A stretch of 29,015 nt of DNA from JBOFCO01 sp051646105 (GCA_051646105.1 JBOFCO010000113.1:1-29015), one strand, 5' to 3'; positions 1 to 7,646 are shown, counted from the first letter of the stretch. Translations and numbers: made by a program. Notes: generated by a model not told the origin, from the sequence alone.

Positions 1-91
1 GCGATCAAAGCTATCCGTTGCATATGCAGATCGCAAATTTGACACCATCAGTGACTTTGATCACCTTATAAGTATAAGTGGAGAGTTCTTT

Positions 92-415
92 ATGAGACTG
101 AATGCTTTTGGTACTGTGCTTTGCATGGCATTTTCAGCGATCGGCTCATCAGCCATAGCAGCACATTGTTTTGCGGACGTTTCCATCACAGATGGAACAC
201 GAACCACAACGGCAAATACAAACTGGCCAAACCGAACGAACGGCAACAACTGGATTCAGCAGTTGGGGAATCATCGCTCGGAATGCGATAATCTTGCAGC
301 CAATTACTTCAACTCCCTGGACGTTGCCGCGATTGCCAAGGAAAAGGCGATATTATACTTCCCGTACCCATTGCAGAATCGTGTAGGCCGTGAGACGCTC
401 CACGCATCATTTTGA
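92..415 (+). CDS. small secreted protein, unrecognised
   Basis: Encodes 107 aa that I do not recognise. Residues 1-23 look like a Sec signal peptide: Met-Arg, a hydrophobic core, then a small-residue cleavage region (SSAIAA). The mature part is about 84 aa, rich in Asn and Thr, with two cysteines (in AHCFAD and RSECDN) that could form a disulfide in the periplasm. The start is supported by a GGAGAG Shine-Dalgarno sequence at 80-85. The stop is followed directly by the ribosome site of the next gene, 12 nt away, so the two are probably co-transcribed. Base composition is close to 50% GC, lower than the core genes downstream, consistent with acquired DNA. Function is unknown. Confidence 0.55.
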   Translation: MRLNAFGTVLCMAFSAIGSSAIAAHCFADVSITDGTRTTTANTNWPNRTNGNNWIQQLGNHRSECDNLAANYFNSLDVAAIAKEKAILYFPYPLQNRVGRETLHASF

Positions 416-427
416 GGGAGAAGCATT

Positions 428-736
428 ATGGCTACAACCTACTACGTCTCGTTCACGATTGCTGATGACGCTGGCTACTCTGATCGATACGCGAAACTGA
501 TGGATGCAGTTACCGAGTGCATGCATCCGGGCAAGTTCTGGGATAGATCAACTTCGTTCGTGTTGTTCTCGTCTGACCTTCCGGCGGCACAGATTGCCGC
601 CAAGTGCAAGGCCGCCATCAACCCATCAAAAGACTTAGTTCTGGTAAGCTCGCCTTACATCAAGGTTATGTTGGTGGTCGGCCACAACACTGACGATGAT
701 GTCTACACCTTGGTTGATTTCGCAAAAAAGGCTTGA
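428..736 (+). CDS. hypothetical protein, possibly a small ferredoxin-like (SinR/Cas2-like) fold
   Basis: Encodes 102 aa with no signal peptide or membrane segment, so probably cytoplasmic. The start has a good AGGGAG ribosome site at 414-419. The protein opens with a beta-strand-like stretch (TTYYVSFTI), then a helix (residues about 17-32), a strand (SFVLFSS), a second helix around AAQIAAKCKAAI, and a strand (DLVLVSS). This alternation is what small Cas2-like proteins annotated as 'SinR family' show, but the resemblance is by eye only and no catalytic residue can be assigned. It follows the small secreted protein gene by 12 nt. The region after its stop is full of short inverted repeats. No function is claimed. 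Confidence 0.6.
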   Translation: MATTYYVSFTIADDAGYSDRYAKLMDAVTECMHPGKFWDRSTSFVLFSSDLPAAQIAAKCKAAINPSKDLVLVSSPYIKVMLVVGHNTDDDVYTLVDFAKKA

Positions 737-815
737 TGCACTTGGATCGGCACACCCACGCGCCGAGCAAACCACATCACCATCGTGATCCTGAACCGCT
801 TCGCTCTCGATAGGG

Positions 816-876
816 CCACCGCATACCTCCATTGAGGTGCTATGATACCACTGCGGTGGAGGTATCTCAATACCTC
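816..876. repeat. nested inverted repeats between convergent genes
   Basis: CCACCGCA (816-823) pairs with TGCGGTGG (852-859), and adjoining TACCTC (824-829) pairs with GAGGTA (859-864). GATACC (844-849) also pairs with GGTATC (861-866). Two short hairpins compete with these: ACCTC/GAGGT (825-829/834-838, 4-nt loop) and GAGGTA/TACCTC (859-864/871-876, 6-nt loop). There is no T-run, so this is not a standard intrinsic terminator. It lies between the convergent 102-aa and 49-aa genes and touches the 3' end of the latter. Confidence 0.5.
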
Positions 877-1024
877 ACCCGTCCTTCTTGCGGTCTTCTT
901 CCGGCTTCTTGGTCAGGTCCAACTTCCGCATGACCTTGTCCAGCGCGTCGTCTGACTCGTCGGCTTCGATCTCGCGGGCGGCTTCCTTGAAGCGGTCCAG
1001 TTGACTCTTTTCTGCAGCGCTCAT
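875..1024 (-). CDS. small highly charged protein, 49 aa
   Basis: A short minus-strand gene that starts MSAAEKSQLDRF and ends with a lysine/glutamate-rich tail (KKPEEDRKKDG). The FKEAARE motif followed by an acidic stretch and a helix ending KLDL resembles small alphaproteobacterial proteins I recall with FKEAARELG...DE...F.E.L sequences, often carried with phage or plasmid genes. That family link is from memory and tentative. About half the residues are charged and most of the length should be helical. A GGTGAG ribosome site lies just upstream on the minus strand. Its start codon is only 11 bp from the start of the divergent DUF3800 gene, so the 5' control regions must overlap that neighbour. 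Function is unknown. Confidence 0.55.
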   Translation of the reverse strand: MSAAEKSQLDRFKEAAREIEADESDDALDKVMRKLDLTKKPEEDRKKDG

Positions 1025-1035
1025 CTACTCACCAC

Positions 1036-1827
1036 ATGGCTCATTCGTTCCACGTATATATAGATGAATCCGGCGATGATGGCATGGCAAACTTTCGCCA
1101 AACCGGCAGCGGGGGCGGATCGTCGCACTGGCTAGCCGTGGGCGCTTGCGTTGTTCGAGCGAGCAGGGATTTGGAGCTAGTCAGGCTCAGGGACCGCATC
1201 AAAGATGAGTGCAGGCCCAACTCCCCAAAGAGGGACATACATTTCAAAGATTTCAACCATGCGCAGAAGCGCAGGGCTTGCCAGATCATCTCTGGGCAGC
1301 CTCTGAGGTATTCCTGCGTCATTGGCCTCAAGAACACACCTAACGCCGGGACATTCACAAACAAGAACCAACTTTATTTCTATCTGACAAGATACCTCAT
1401 CGAGCGAGTTTCATGGCTGTGCCGCGACAAGAGGCGATCCGTTCAAGAGGGCAACGGCATGGCAAAGATCACGTTCTCACGCCGGGGCGGCCTAAGCTAT
1501 GATGGGTTTAGGGGTTATTTAGAGCACCTGAGAGGCAATCATGAGACACAAATCCATTGGCCGGTCATAGACATCCAGGCCGTTGACGCTCAGGATCACT
1601 CTCGATTGGCTGCCCTGCAAATCGCGGACTGTGGCGTCAGCGCTGTGGCGGCAGCAATCGAACCTGACCCATACGGCAACGTGGAGCATGCTTACCTCCA
1701 CGAGTTGGCGGGGAACATTTACAACAGGAGAGGGAACTTCCTCAGCTACGGCCTTAAGACGCTTCCTGCGCTAGACGAAGCTGGACTCAGCGCAACACAA
1801 GCCGCAGGATTTCAAAGGTTTAGGTAG
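1036..1827 (+). CDS. DUF3800 domain protein
   Basis: Encodes 263 aa. The N-terminal YIDESGDDG motif (residues 8-16) is the hallmark of DUF3800, a family with an RNase H-like arrangement of acidic residues, often found in mobile islands near defence or phage genes. Asp10 and Asp14 are visible. An IHFKDFNH motif sits near residue 74, and LQIADCGVSA near residue 200 supplies the conserved late Asp of the family. Cellular function of the family is not settled; nuclease activity is a prediction. The start at 1036 has no clear ribosome site, but the YIDESGD motif so close to it leaves little room for another start. The IS element begins about 60 bp after the stop. Confidence 0.85.
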   Translation: MAHSFHVYIDESGDDGMANFRQTGSGGGSSHWLAVGACVVRASRDLELVRLRDRIKDECRPNSPKRDIHFKDFNHAQKRRACQIISGQPLRYSCVIGLKNTPNAGTFTNKNQLYFYLTRYLIERVSWLCRDKRRSVQEGNGMAKITFSRRGGLSYDGFRGYLEHLRGNHETQIHWPVIDIQAVDAQDHSRLAALQIADCGVSAVAAAIEPDPYGNVEHAYLHELAGNIYNRRGNFLSYGLKTLPALDEAGLSATQAAGFQRFR

Positions 1828-1885
1828 GGTAGCCCCCCGGCCCATGATTGCGTTTCCGCCTGCGGCCTCTCGACCACTCTGGGAT

Positions 1886-2903
1886 TACCCGGCGCATGAC
1901 TACCCTGCCTATATATAGGGTTCCTACCCCTGAATCGTCAAGAATTCGTTGTCAGCCCGCCGATAGGTCAAGCGCTTTCCCTTCACACCGATCAGCGCAA
2001 TGTCGGCGCGCACCCGATCATCCACGCCGTTGGCGATCCGGTTGCTGTAGCGGAAGGCGAACTCGGCGGCGTAGCGGTGCAGATGCTTCTTGCCGCAGTG
2101 CTGATAGACGCCCTTCATGCCGCGCTTGAAGATCGAGAAGTAGCCCTCAACCGTGTTGGTGGACACGTCGCCGCGAGCGTATTCTTCCATGCCATGGTTG
2201 ACCTTGTCGTGCAGGGCGAAGTGCTTGCCGAGGTTGTCGTACTGCATGGCCTCGTCGGTGTAGATGGTGGCCTCTGCGGCGATGTTTGCCTTGAGGATCG
2301 GCAGGAGCGTCTTGATCTTGAGGTCGTCCACGACAATGGATTTGGCCTTGCCGGTCGTGCGGTCAACAAGCGTGAGAACCTTCATCTTGTGACCAACGCC
2401 GCGCTTCACTTCCTTGCCCGGCTCACGGCCAATGAACGTCTCGTCAACTTCGACCACGCCGCCGCCGGAACCGAAGGTGCCGAGCGTGTCGTCGCGCATC
2501 GCTTCGCGAATGCGGTGAGACATGAACCAAGCGGTCTTGAGCGTCACGCCCAAAGTGCGGTGAAGCTGGTTGCTGCTGATGCCCTTCTTGCTGGCGCACA
2601 TCAGGTAGATGGCTTGCAGCCAGAGGTTCATCGGAACGTGGCTGGCCTCAAAGATGGTGCCGATCTTGACGGTGAAGGGCTTGCGGCAGGCATAGCACTT
2701 GTAGACGCCGACGCGGGTGGATTTGCCACCCAGCTTGCCGCTCTTGTCCACGACGCCGCAATGTGGGCAGACCCGACCGTTCGCCCATACGCGCGCCTCA
2801 ACATAGGCGTAGGCGGCTTCTTCGTTGTGGAACTCGGGGCGGGACAGGATTGACATGATGGGCACCTTTCTTGCCCTTCATATCTAGGTCATGCGGCTGG
2901 GTA
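1886..2903 (-). mobile_element. IS1595-type insertion sequence, about 1.02 kb
   Basis: One transposase gene is flanked by an imperfect inverted repeat. The left end reads TACCCGGCGCATGAC (1886-1900); the right end, read on the minus strand, gives TACCCAGCCGCATGAC (2903-2888), the same apart from one extra base and one or two changes. The size fits the IS1595 family. A perfect palindrome CCTATATATAGG (1908-1919) lies inside the left end. The 8 bp outside the two ends (1878-1885 and 2904-2911) do not match, so no target duplication is visible. Exact ends are uncertain by a few bases. Confidence 0.75.
1924..2856 (-). CDS. IS1595 family transposase
   Basis: Encodes 310 aa from the ATG at 2856, which has an AAAGG ribosome site 8 nt upstream; an in-frame GTG at 2865 would overlap that site. 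The N-terminal zinc-binding region has CPHCG and, about 20 residues later, CYACRKPF. The ISXO2-like catalytic domain follows: VDETFIG gives the first Asp, IYTDEAMQYD the second, and NTVEGYFSIFKRG supplies the Asn and Lys of the DDNK-type active site used by this family. The reading frame is intact and normal in length, so the element may still be mobile. A long plus-strand frame across it is an antisense shadow. Confidence 0.92.
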   Translation of the reverse strand: MSILSRPEFHNEEAAYAYVEARVWANGRVCPHCGVVDKSGKLGGKSTRVGVYKCYACRKPFTVKIGTIFEASHVPMNLWLQAIYLMCASKKGISSNQLHRTLGVTLKTAWFMSHRIREAMRDDTLGTFGSGGGVVEVDETFIGREPGKEVKRGVGHKMKVLTLVDRTTGKAKSIVVDDLKIKTLLPILKANIAAEATIYTDEAMQYDNLGKHFALHDKVNHGMEEYARGDVSTNTVEGYFSIFKRGMKGVYQHCGKKHLHRYAAEFAFRYSNRIANGVDDRVRADIALIGVKGKRLTYRRADNEFLTIQG

Positions 2904-2934
2904 CGTCAAGTATAATATCGCCAAGGAAAATGGT

Positions 2935-3957
2935 ATGTGCGGCACTATAACGCTATCGGGCTCCTCCTGGATTGGAACAAGCAACAAGCGCGGTGTGCTT
3001 GGCCCGAAGCAGGTCGATATCCCCTGTGTCACCGGCTCAGGCCGTGACGGCGATGAAAAGCCCAGTGACTATCAGTATGCTTCAAAAATCCTGTGCGGCA
3101 GGGTCGAGAATGATCTTGCCATGCAGGGAAGCTATCGGGCATCGGTCAATGTCCACAACCCGAACTACGAAACGGTTGAATTTCGCTACAAGTTCGCGCT
3201 GGCAAACCCTGCGGAAGACGGCAAGATATCCTATTTCATCGACACGAAAATCGGTGCCGACGGAGCGCAGTACTTTACCTGCGAGTTCATCAGCAAGTTT
3301 ACCGGATTCACCGAGCCCTTCGACGGGTTTTTCGTGGTGGAATCACGGGAACCGCTTGATGTCGTCACCTATTATACCGGCGGGCCGGAAAGGGATGTCG
3401 CCACACTTGATATCGAACCCACACGCGAACGCCCGATTGCGGACAATCGTAAGTGGTCTTGCGGAAATCAGCGCGCGGTGCTGGAACGGGCGAGTTCCTG
3501 GACGCTGAACGGATCGCCCGCTGTTCAGGTTTCAAGCGCCACAGTGAATGGGCAGCAAACGCCAATCGGCAATTTCTACGGCAACCAGGATAGAATGAAT
3601 ATCTGGCTGTCGGACGTTGCAAGTATCAATAGCAACCAGCAACCCGGTGCCTATAATTACAGGCTTGCGTTCTGTCTTTGCGGCGAGGGAAATGAATACC
3701 CGACCGGGGCAGTGATCAACGTCGCGGGTCTCCGCGCTGATAATTCCGTGACGGCGAATGTTGATGGTGGTTCGCCGTTCATCACAGGACCAAACTCCCA
3801 TAATGACCCGGCCGGAACAGGCACTACCACTGTCACGGGGCTCGGCGACCACTATCTGGAATTCGCCGCGAACAATCAGGGAAGCTATCATGCAGTCGGC
3901 TTCAGCGGCACCATAAATATCCAGAACCGCTATCTGGGCGCCTGCCGCGCGGATTGA
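2935..3957 (+). CDS. unrecognised cysteine-containing protein, probably 5'-truncated by the IS
   Basis: Encodes 340 aa from an ATG with an AAGGA ribosome site 7 nt upstream and a TATAAT at 2911-2916. The reading frame is open back to 2854, into the IS right end, without another start. The product begins MCGTITLSG and lacks a signal peptide, although the rest looks like an exported beta-rich protein: several scattered cysteines, many Asn, Gly and Thr, alternating strand-like segments (FRYKFALAN, FFVVES, YRLAFCLCG) and no membrane segment. The original N-terminus has therefore probably been lost beside the IS, making this a gene remnant that could still be translated. A strong terminator lies 15 nt after the stop. 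I recognise no family. Confidence 0.6.
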   Translation: MCGTITLSGSSWIGTSNKRGVLGPKQVDIPCVTGSGRDGDEKPSDYQYASKILCGRVENDLAMQGSYRASVNVHNPNYETVEFRYKFALANPAEDGKISYFIDTKIGADGAQYFTCEFISKFTGFTEPFDGFFVVESREPLDVVTYYTGGPERDVATLDIEPTRERPIADNRKWSCGNQRAVLERASSWTLNGSPAVQVSSATVNGQQTPIGNFYGNQDRMNIWLSDVASINSNQQPGAYNYRLAFCLCGEGNEYPTGAVINVAGLRADNSVTANVDGGSPFITGPNSHNDPAGTGTTTVTGLGDHYLEFAANNQGSYHAVGFSGTINIQNRYLGACRAD

Positions 3958-3971
3958 CCTATCGTGAGATC

Positions 3972-4008
3972 TGTTGGCAGCGCATCGCAATGTGCTGCCA
4001 ACATTTTT
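3972..4008 (+). terminator. intrinsic terminator
   Basis: A perfect 10-bp stem, TGTTGGCAGC (3972-3981) with GCTGCCAACA (3994-4003), is extended inward by GCAT/ATGT (one G-T pair) to a CGCA tetraloop and followed by TTTTT (4004-4008). It ends transcription of the cysteine-containing gene and shields the 3' end of nrdJ, which runs the other way. Confidence 0.9.
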
Positions 4009-4021
4009 GATAGGCATCGTC

Positions 4022-6307
4022 TCAGCCGCACTTCGAATACCCGCAGTTGGCGCAGGTCATGCAGCCTTCGACCATCCGCATTTCATAGCTGCCGCAGGAC
4101 GAACAGGCCTTGCCGCGCGGCTTGTTCATGCTTTCGATCACCGCCTTGGGGTCGGTCTTCAGCCCCAGCCCCTCGCCGTCGATGAAGCCGATGGCGACCA
4201 GATGTCGTTCGATCACCCCGCCGATGGCGGCGAGGATCGACGGGATATAGCGCCCCTCCATCCAGGCCCCGCCCCGCGGGTCGAACACGGCTTTCAGCTC
4301 CTCCACCACAAAGGAAATGTCGCCCCCGCGCCGGAACACGGCAGAGATCATCCGCGTCAGCGCCACCGTCCAGGCGAAATGCTCCATGTTCTTGGAGTTG
4401 ATGAACACCTCGAACGGCCGCCGGTGCCCGGCGATGATGATGTCGTTGATGGTGATATAGATCGCATGCTCGCTGTCGGGCCATTTCAGCTTGTAGGTCT
4501 GGCCTTCAAGGGTCTGCGGACGGTCGAACGGGTCGGAGAGGTAGACCACCTCCCCCTCTGCCGCGACGGCGCGCGCCTGTTCCGGGGCTTCTGCCGGGGT
4601 CTTTTCGCTGCTCTCACTCACACTCAACACACTTCCCGTCACCGCATTTGGGCGATAGGTGGTGCAGCCCTTGCAACCGGTGTCATAGGCTTCCATGTAA
4701 ACGGCCTCGAACGCCTCAAAGGAAATATCCTCGGGGCAGTTGATGGTCTTGGAAATCGAGGAATCCACCCATTTCTGCGCCGCCGCCTGCATCCGAACGT
4801 GGTCGAGCGGGGCCAGCGTCTGCGCATTCACGAAATGGGCGGGCAAGGGCGCGTCGCCGTATCGATCGCGCCACATCTGCACTGCGTAATCGACGACCTC
4901 TTCCTCGGTACGGCTGCCGTCTTTCTGCAGGACCTTGCGCTTGTAGGCATAGGCAAAGACCGGCTCAATCCCCGAACTGACATTGCCCGCATACAGGCTG
5001 ATCGTCCCGGTCGGCGCGACCGAGGTCAGCAGCGCATTGCGGATGCCATGCGCAGCCACCACATCGCGAACGTCACTATCCATCCGCGCCATGTTGCCGG
5101 AGGCGAGGAACTTTTCCGCGTCGAACAGCGGGAACGCGCCCTTCTCCTTGGCCAGATCGACCGATGCCAGATAGGAAGCCCGTGCGATGGCCTTCATCCA
5201 GGCCTCCGTCGCCGCCACCGCTTCATCCGAGCCATAGCGAAGTCCGGTCATCAGCAGCGCATCCGCAAGCCCGGTCACGCCCAGCCCGATCCGCCGTTTC
5301 GCCGTCGCCTCTGCCGCCTGTGCCTCCAGCGGGAAGCGGCTGGCATCGACGGTATTGTCCATCATGCGGATCGCCACCCGCACCAGATCGTCCAGCGCGC
5401 CCAGATCCAGCGCGGCCTTCTTGCCGAACGGGTCTGTCACCAGCCGGGCAAGGTTGACCGACCCCAGCAGACAGGCGCCATAGGGCGGCAACGGCTGCTC
5501 GCCGCAGGGATTGGTCGCCGCGATGGTTTCCGCATAGTGCAGGTTGTTCATCGCATTGATGCGATCGATGAAGATCACGCCGGGTTCGGCGTAATCATAG
5601 GTGGCGCGCATGATCCGGTTCCACAGGTCACGCGCCTGCACCGTCCGGTATATCTTGCCGCCGAACTGCAATTCCCACGGGCCGTCCGATTTCACTGCCG
5701 TCATGAACGGGTCTGTCACCAGCACCGACAGGTTGAACATGCGCAGCCGCGCGGCGTCCTGCTTGGCCTCGATGAACGCCTCGATATCCGGGTGGTCGCA
5801 GCGCATCGTCGCCATCATCGCGCCGCGGCGGCTGCCCGCAGACATGATGGTGCGGCACATCGCATCCCAGACATCCATGAAGCTGAGCGGGCCGGACGCA
5901 TCGGCGGCGACACCCATCACCTCGGCCCCCTTGGGCCGGATCGTGGAAAAGTCGTATCCGATGCCGCCGCCCTGCTGCATGGTCAGCGCGGCCTCCTTCA
6001 GCATTTCGAAAATGCCGCCCATGCTGTCGGGGATGGTGCCCATGACGAAGCAGTTGAACAGCGTCACGCTGCGCCCCGTGCCCGCGCCTGCGGTGATGCG
6101 ACCGGCGGGCAGGAACTTGAAATCCTCCAGCGCATGATAGAAGCGGTCTTCCCAGTCGGCTGGCGTCCTCTCGACCGAGGCCAGCGCGCGGGCGATACGC
6201 CGCCAGGTATCCTCTACCGTGCCGTCGAGCGCGCTGCCGTCCGCCGCCTTGAAGCGGTATTTCATATCCCAGATCTGTTCGGCGATGGGGGCGGCGAAGC
6301 GGGTCAT
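4022..6307 (-). CDS. nrdJ: adenosylcobalamin-dependent ribonucleotide reductase (class II)
   Basis: Encodes 761 aa and reduces ribonucleotides to deoxyribonucleotides using a B12-derived radical, independent of oxygen. The start is taken at MTRFAAP (6307); the frame runs further upstream, but that part is antisense to the DUF1489 gene and does not look like NrdJ. FLPAGR (residues 65-70) and NCFVMG with Cys86 fit the redox cysteine region; QQGGGIGYDF (111-120) is the glycine-rich substrate loop; NPCGE (266-270) carries the radical Asn-Cys-Glu triad. The C-terminus ends in a cysteine cluster (CSSCG, CMTCANCGYSKCG) that regenerates the active site or binds zinc, preceded by the TSCPD region. Length is normal. 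No cobalamin riboswitch or NrdR box was seen in the short upstream gap. Confidence 0.96.
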   Translation of the reverse strand: MTRFAAPIAEQIWDMKYRFKAADGSALDGTVEDTWRRIARALASVERTPADWEDRFYHALEDFKFLPAGRITAGAGTGRSVTLFNCFVMGTIPDSMGGIFEMLKEAALTMQQGGGIGYDFSTIRPKGAEVMGVAADASGPLSFMDVWDAMCRTIMSAGSRRGAMMATMRCDHPDIEAFIEAKQDAARLRMFNLSVLVTDPFMTAVKSDGPWELQFGGKIYRTVQARDLWNRIMRATYDYAEPGVIFIDRINAMNNLHYAETIAATNPCGEQPLPPYGACLLGSVNLARLVTDPFGKKAALDLGALDDLVRVAIRMMDNTVDASRFPLEAQAAEATAKRRIGLGVTGLADALLMTGLRYGSDEAVAATEAWMKAIARASYLASVDLAKEKGAFPLFDAEKFLASGNMARMDSDVRDVVAAHGIRNALLTSVAPTGTISLYAGNVSSGIEPVFAYAYKRKVLQKDGSRTEEEVVDYAVQMWRDRYGDAPLPAHFVNAQTLAPLDHVRMQAAAQKWVDSSISKTINCPEDISFEAFEAVYMEAYDTGCKGCTTYRPNAVTGSVLSVSESSEKTPAEAPEQARAVAAEGEVVYLSDPFDRPQTLEGQTYKLKWPDSEHAIYITINDIIIAGHRRPFEVFINSKNMEHFAWTVALTRMISAVFRRGGDISFVVEELKAVFDPRGGAWMEGRYIPSILAAIGGVIERHLVAIGFIDGEGLGLKTDPKAVIESMNKPRGKACSSCGSYEMRMVEGCMTCANCGYSKCG

Positions 6308-6337
6308 GGGGATTCTTTCGCTTGGGGCAAGATGTTC

Positions 6338-6366
6338 ACGATACGCCCCGGCCCCCTCCCGGTCAA
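6338..6366 (-). promoter_or_regulatory. candidate sigma-70 promoter of nrdJ
   Basis: On the minus strand TTGACC (6366-6361) and TATCGT (6343-6338) are separated by exactly 17 bp, ending about 30 bp before the nrdJ start. The match is by eye; the -35 is good and the -10 is 4/6. Confidence 0.45.
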
Positions 6367-6415
6367 CTTGCGCTTGGGGTCGACTGCGGCGACAATGCCA
6401 CATCTGGGGGATTGC

Positions 6416-6847
6416 ATGGCCGGATTCGTCAACCTGCTGAAACTTTGCGTCGGCGCGGATTCGGTCGAGGATCTGCTCGACTGGCAGCGCACGCATCCAT
6501 CGCCCTTCCCCACGGGCGAACGCCGCCACGTCACCAGGATGTGGCCGAAGCGAGAGCCGGAATTGCTGGCCGGCGGGTCGCTTTACTGGATCATCAAGGG
6601 ATCGATCCTGTGCCGCCAGCGCATCCTGCGGCTGGATGAGGTGAGGGGGGCGGATGGCATCCTGCGCTGCGGTCTGGTGATGGAGCCGCGCGTGATCCGC
6701 ACCGAGGCCGCGCCCCGCCGTCCATTCCAGGGCTGGCGGTATCTTGACCCGAAGGACAGCCCCCGCGATCTGCCCGAAGGTCGCTCCGGGGACAGCACCC
6801 TGCCGGACGAGGTGGCTCTGGCATTGGCCGAAATCGGGCTGCGCTGA
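6416..6847 (+). CDS. DUF1489 family protein
   Basis: Encodes 143 aa. It matches the alphaproteobacterial DUF1489 family as I remember it: an N-terminal LLKLCVGADSVEDLLDWQ, then HVTRMWPKREPELLAGGSLYWIIKG, then CRQRILRLDEV, all in the expected order, with a C-terminal part rich in Pro and Arg. The family is conserved but its biochemical role is not known. The product is soluble, with no signal peptide. The start follows a GGGGG ribosome-site-like run (6406-6410). It is divergent from nrdJ with only 108 bp between starts; a weak TTGCGC/GACAAT pair with 17-bp spacing lies at 6368-6396. It converges on the GH25 gene, 7 bp away. Confidence 0.9.
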   Translation: MAGFVNLLKLCVGADSVEDLLDWQRTHPSPFPTGERRHVTRMWPKREPELLAGGSLYWIIKGSILCRQRILRLDEVRGADGILRCGLVMEPRVIRTEAAPRRPFQGWRYLDPKDSPRDLPEGRSGDSTLPDEVALALAEIGLR

Positions 6848-6854
6848 CTTAGGA

Positions 6855-7646
6855 TCAATCCTGTCGACGGGCTTTCAGCCAGCTTTGCCAGCTTGCCGCC
6901 GATCCGGCAAAGACGTTGATGTCAGCGCGCCCGCGCACACCGGGAACAATGCCGGTGCCCGTATACTGCCAGAACGTCCAATGCCGTCCGTCAAATGTGT
7001 CGCGCGGATGGGCCGCCGTTGATCGCAGCCAGAAATCGTAACCACCAAGCCGCCATAACTGCGTGTCGGCGTAAAAGTCCGGGGTGGCATAGACGATGGG
7101 CCGCTGCCCGTAGTGACGTTCCAGAATCGACAGGAACAGCGCCGCCTCGGCCCGGACCTGTTCGGCAGGCGGGCGTTTGCGGCAGGTGGGCGATGTGGGC
7201 GTCCATTCCATATCCACCACCGGCGGCAGGTCACCTGCGGCACGCGGCACGTGCCGGATGAACCAGCGCGCCTGTTCGGCAGCGGATCGGCAGTGATACC
7301 AGAAATGATAGGCCCCGGCCGGCACCCCGGCGGCACGGGCCGCGCGGCGGTTGTCGGCAAACATCGGGTCCAGCCCGTCGCCGCCTTCGGTCGCCTTGAG
7401 GAAAGCAAAATTCACGCCGTTCGCACGGGCGGTCGACCAGTCGATCGTTCCCTGCCAACGCGAGGCATCGATGCCATGAACCGGGTAGCTTTCCGGCCTG
7501 CGCCCAGACCAGTCATGCGGATCGGCATCCCCGAAATTCGGGGCGGTGATTACACCAGCAGGTGCAGGGGTGATTGCCCCCGGGTCAGGATGACCGCCAC
7601 AGGCGGCAAGACATGCGAGCAGAGGCAGAAGATAAAGGGCTTTCAT
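6855..7646 (-). CDS. GH25 (lysozyme-type muramidase) lipoprotein
   Basis: Encodes 263 aa. Residues 1-16 form a lipoprotein signal (LLACLAAC) with the lipidated Cys at position 16, so the mature protein is probably membrane-anchored. The glycoside hydrolase 25 fold follows: HGIDASRWQG with Asp60 starts the barrel, FAFLKATEG (80-88) is the second strand, AYHFWYHC the third, VVDMEW gives the catalytic pair Asp145 and Glu147, and WTFWQYTG closes the domain. GH25 enzymes cut the MurNAc-GlcNAc bond of peptidoglycan, so a role in cell-wall turnover is inferred. It lies 48 bp downstream of the AhpD-like gene on the same strand and could be read from the same message. Confidence 0.92.
   Translation of the reverse strand: MKALYLLPLLACLAACGGHPDPGAITPAPAGVITAPNFGDADPHDWSGRRPESYPVHGIDASRWQGTIDWSTARANGVNFAFLKATEGGDGLDPMFADNRRAARAAGVPAGAYHFWYHCRSAAEQARWFIRHVPRAAGDLPPVVDMEWTPTSPTCRKRPPAEQVRAEAALFLSILERHYGQRPIVYATPDFYADTQLWRLGGYDFWLRSTAAHPRDTFDGRHWTFWQYTGTGIVPGVRGRADINVFAGSAASWQSWLKARRQD

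Noticed and set aside
39..78. TTGACA with a downstream TATAAG as a promoter for the first gene
   Set aside because: The spacing (22 or 28 bp) is too long for a sigma-70 promoter; only the ribosome site of that gene is supported.
345..358. Similarity between the end of the 107-aa protein and sequence just after the IS (both encode IAKE)
   Set aside because: The match is only a few residues (IAKE) and does not extend, so it does not show that the IS split one gene.
2077..2853. 258-aa plus-strand frame across the transposase
   Set aside because: Val/Ala/Asp-rich antisense shadow; the minus strand has clear IS1595 transposase motifs.
3974..6415. Very long plus-strand open frame opposite nrdJ
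   Set aside because: It is antisense to nrdJ, rich in Arg, His and Gly with no recognisable domain, as expected for a shadow frame in GC-rich DNA. Only its last 143 codons (from 6416) are a real gene, DUF1489.
6308..6415. Cobalamin riboswitch or NrdR box upstream of nrdJ
   Set aside because: The gap is only 108 bp and neither a B12-box-like sequence nor an NrdR-type dyad could be found.
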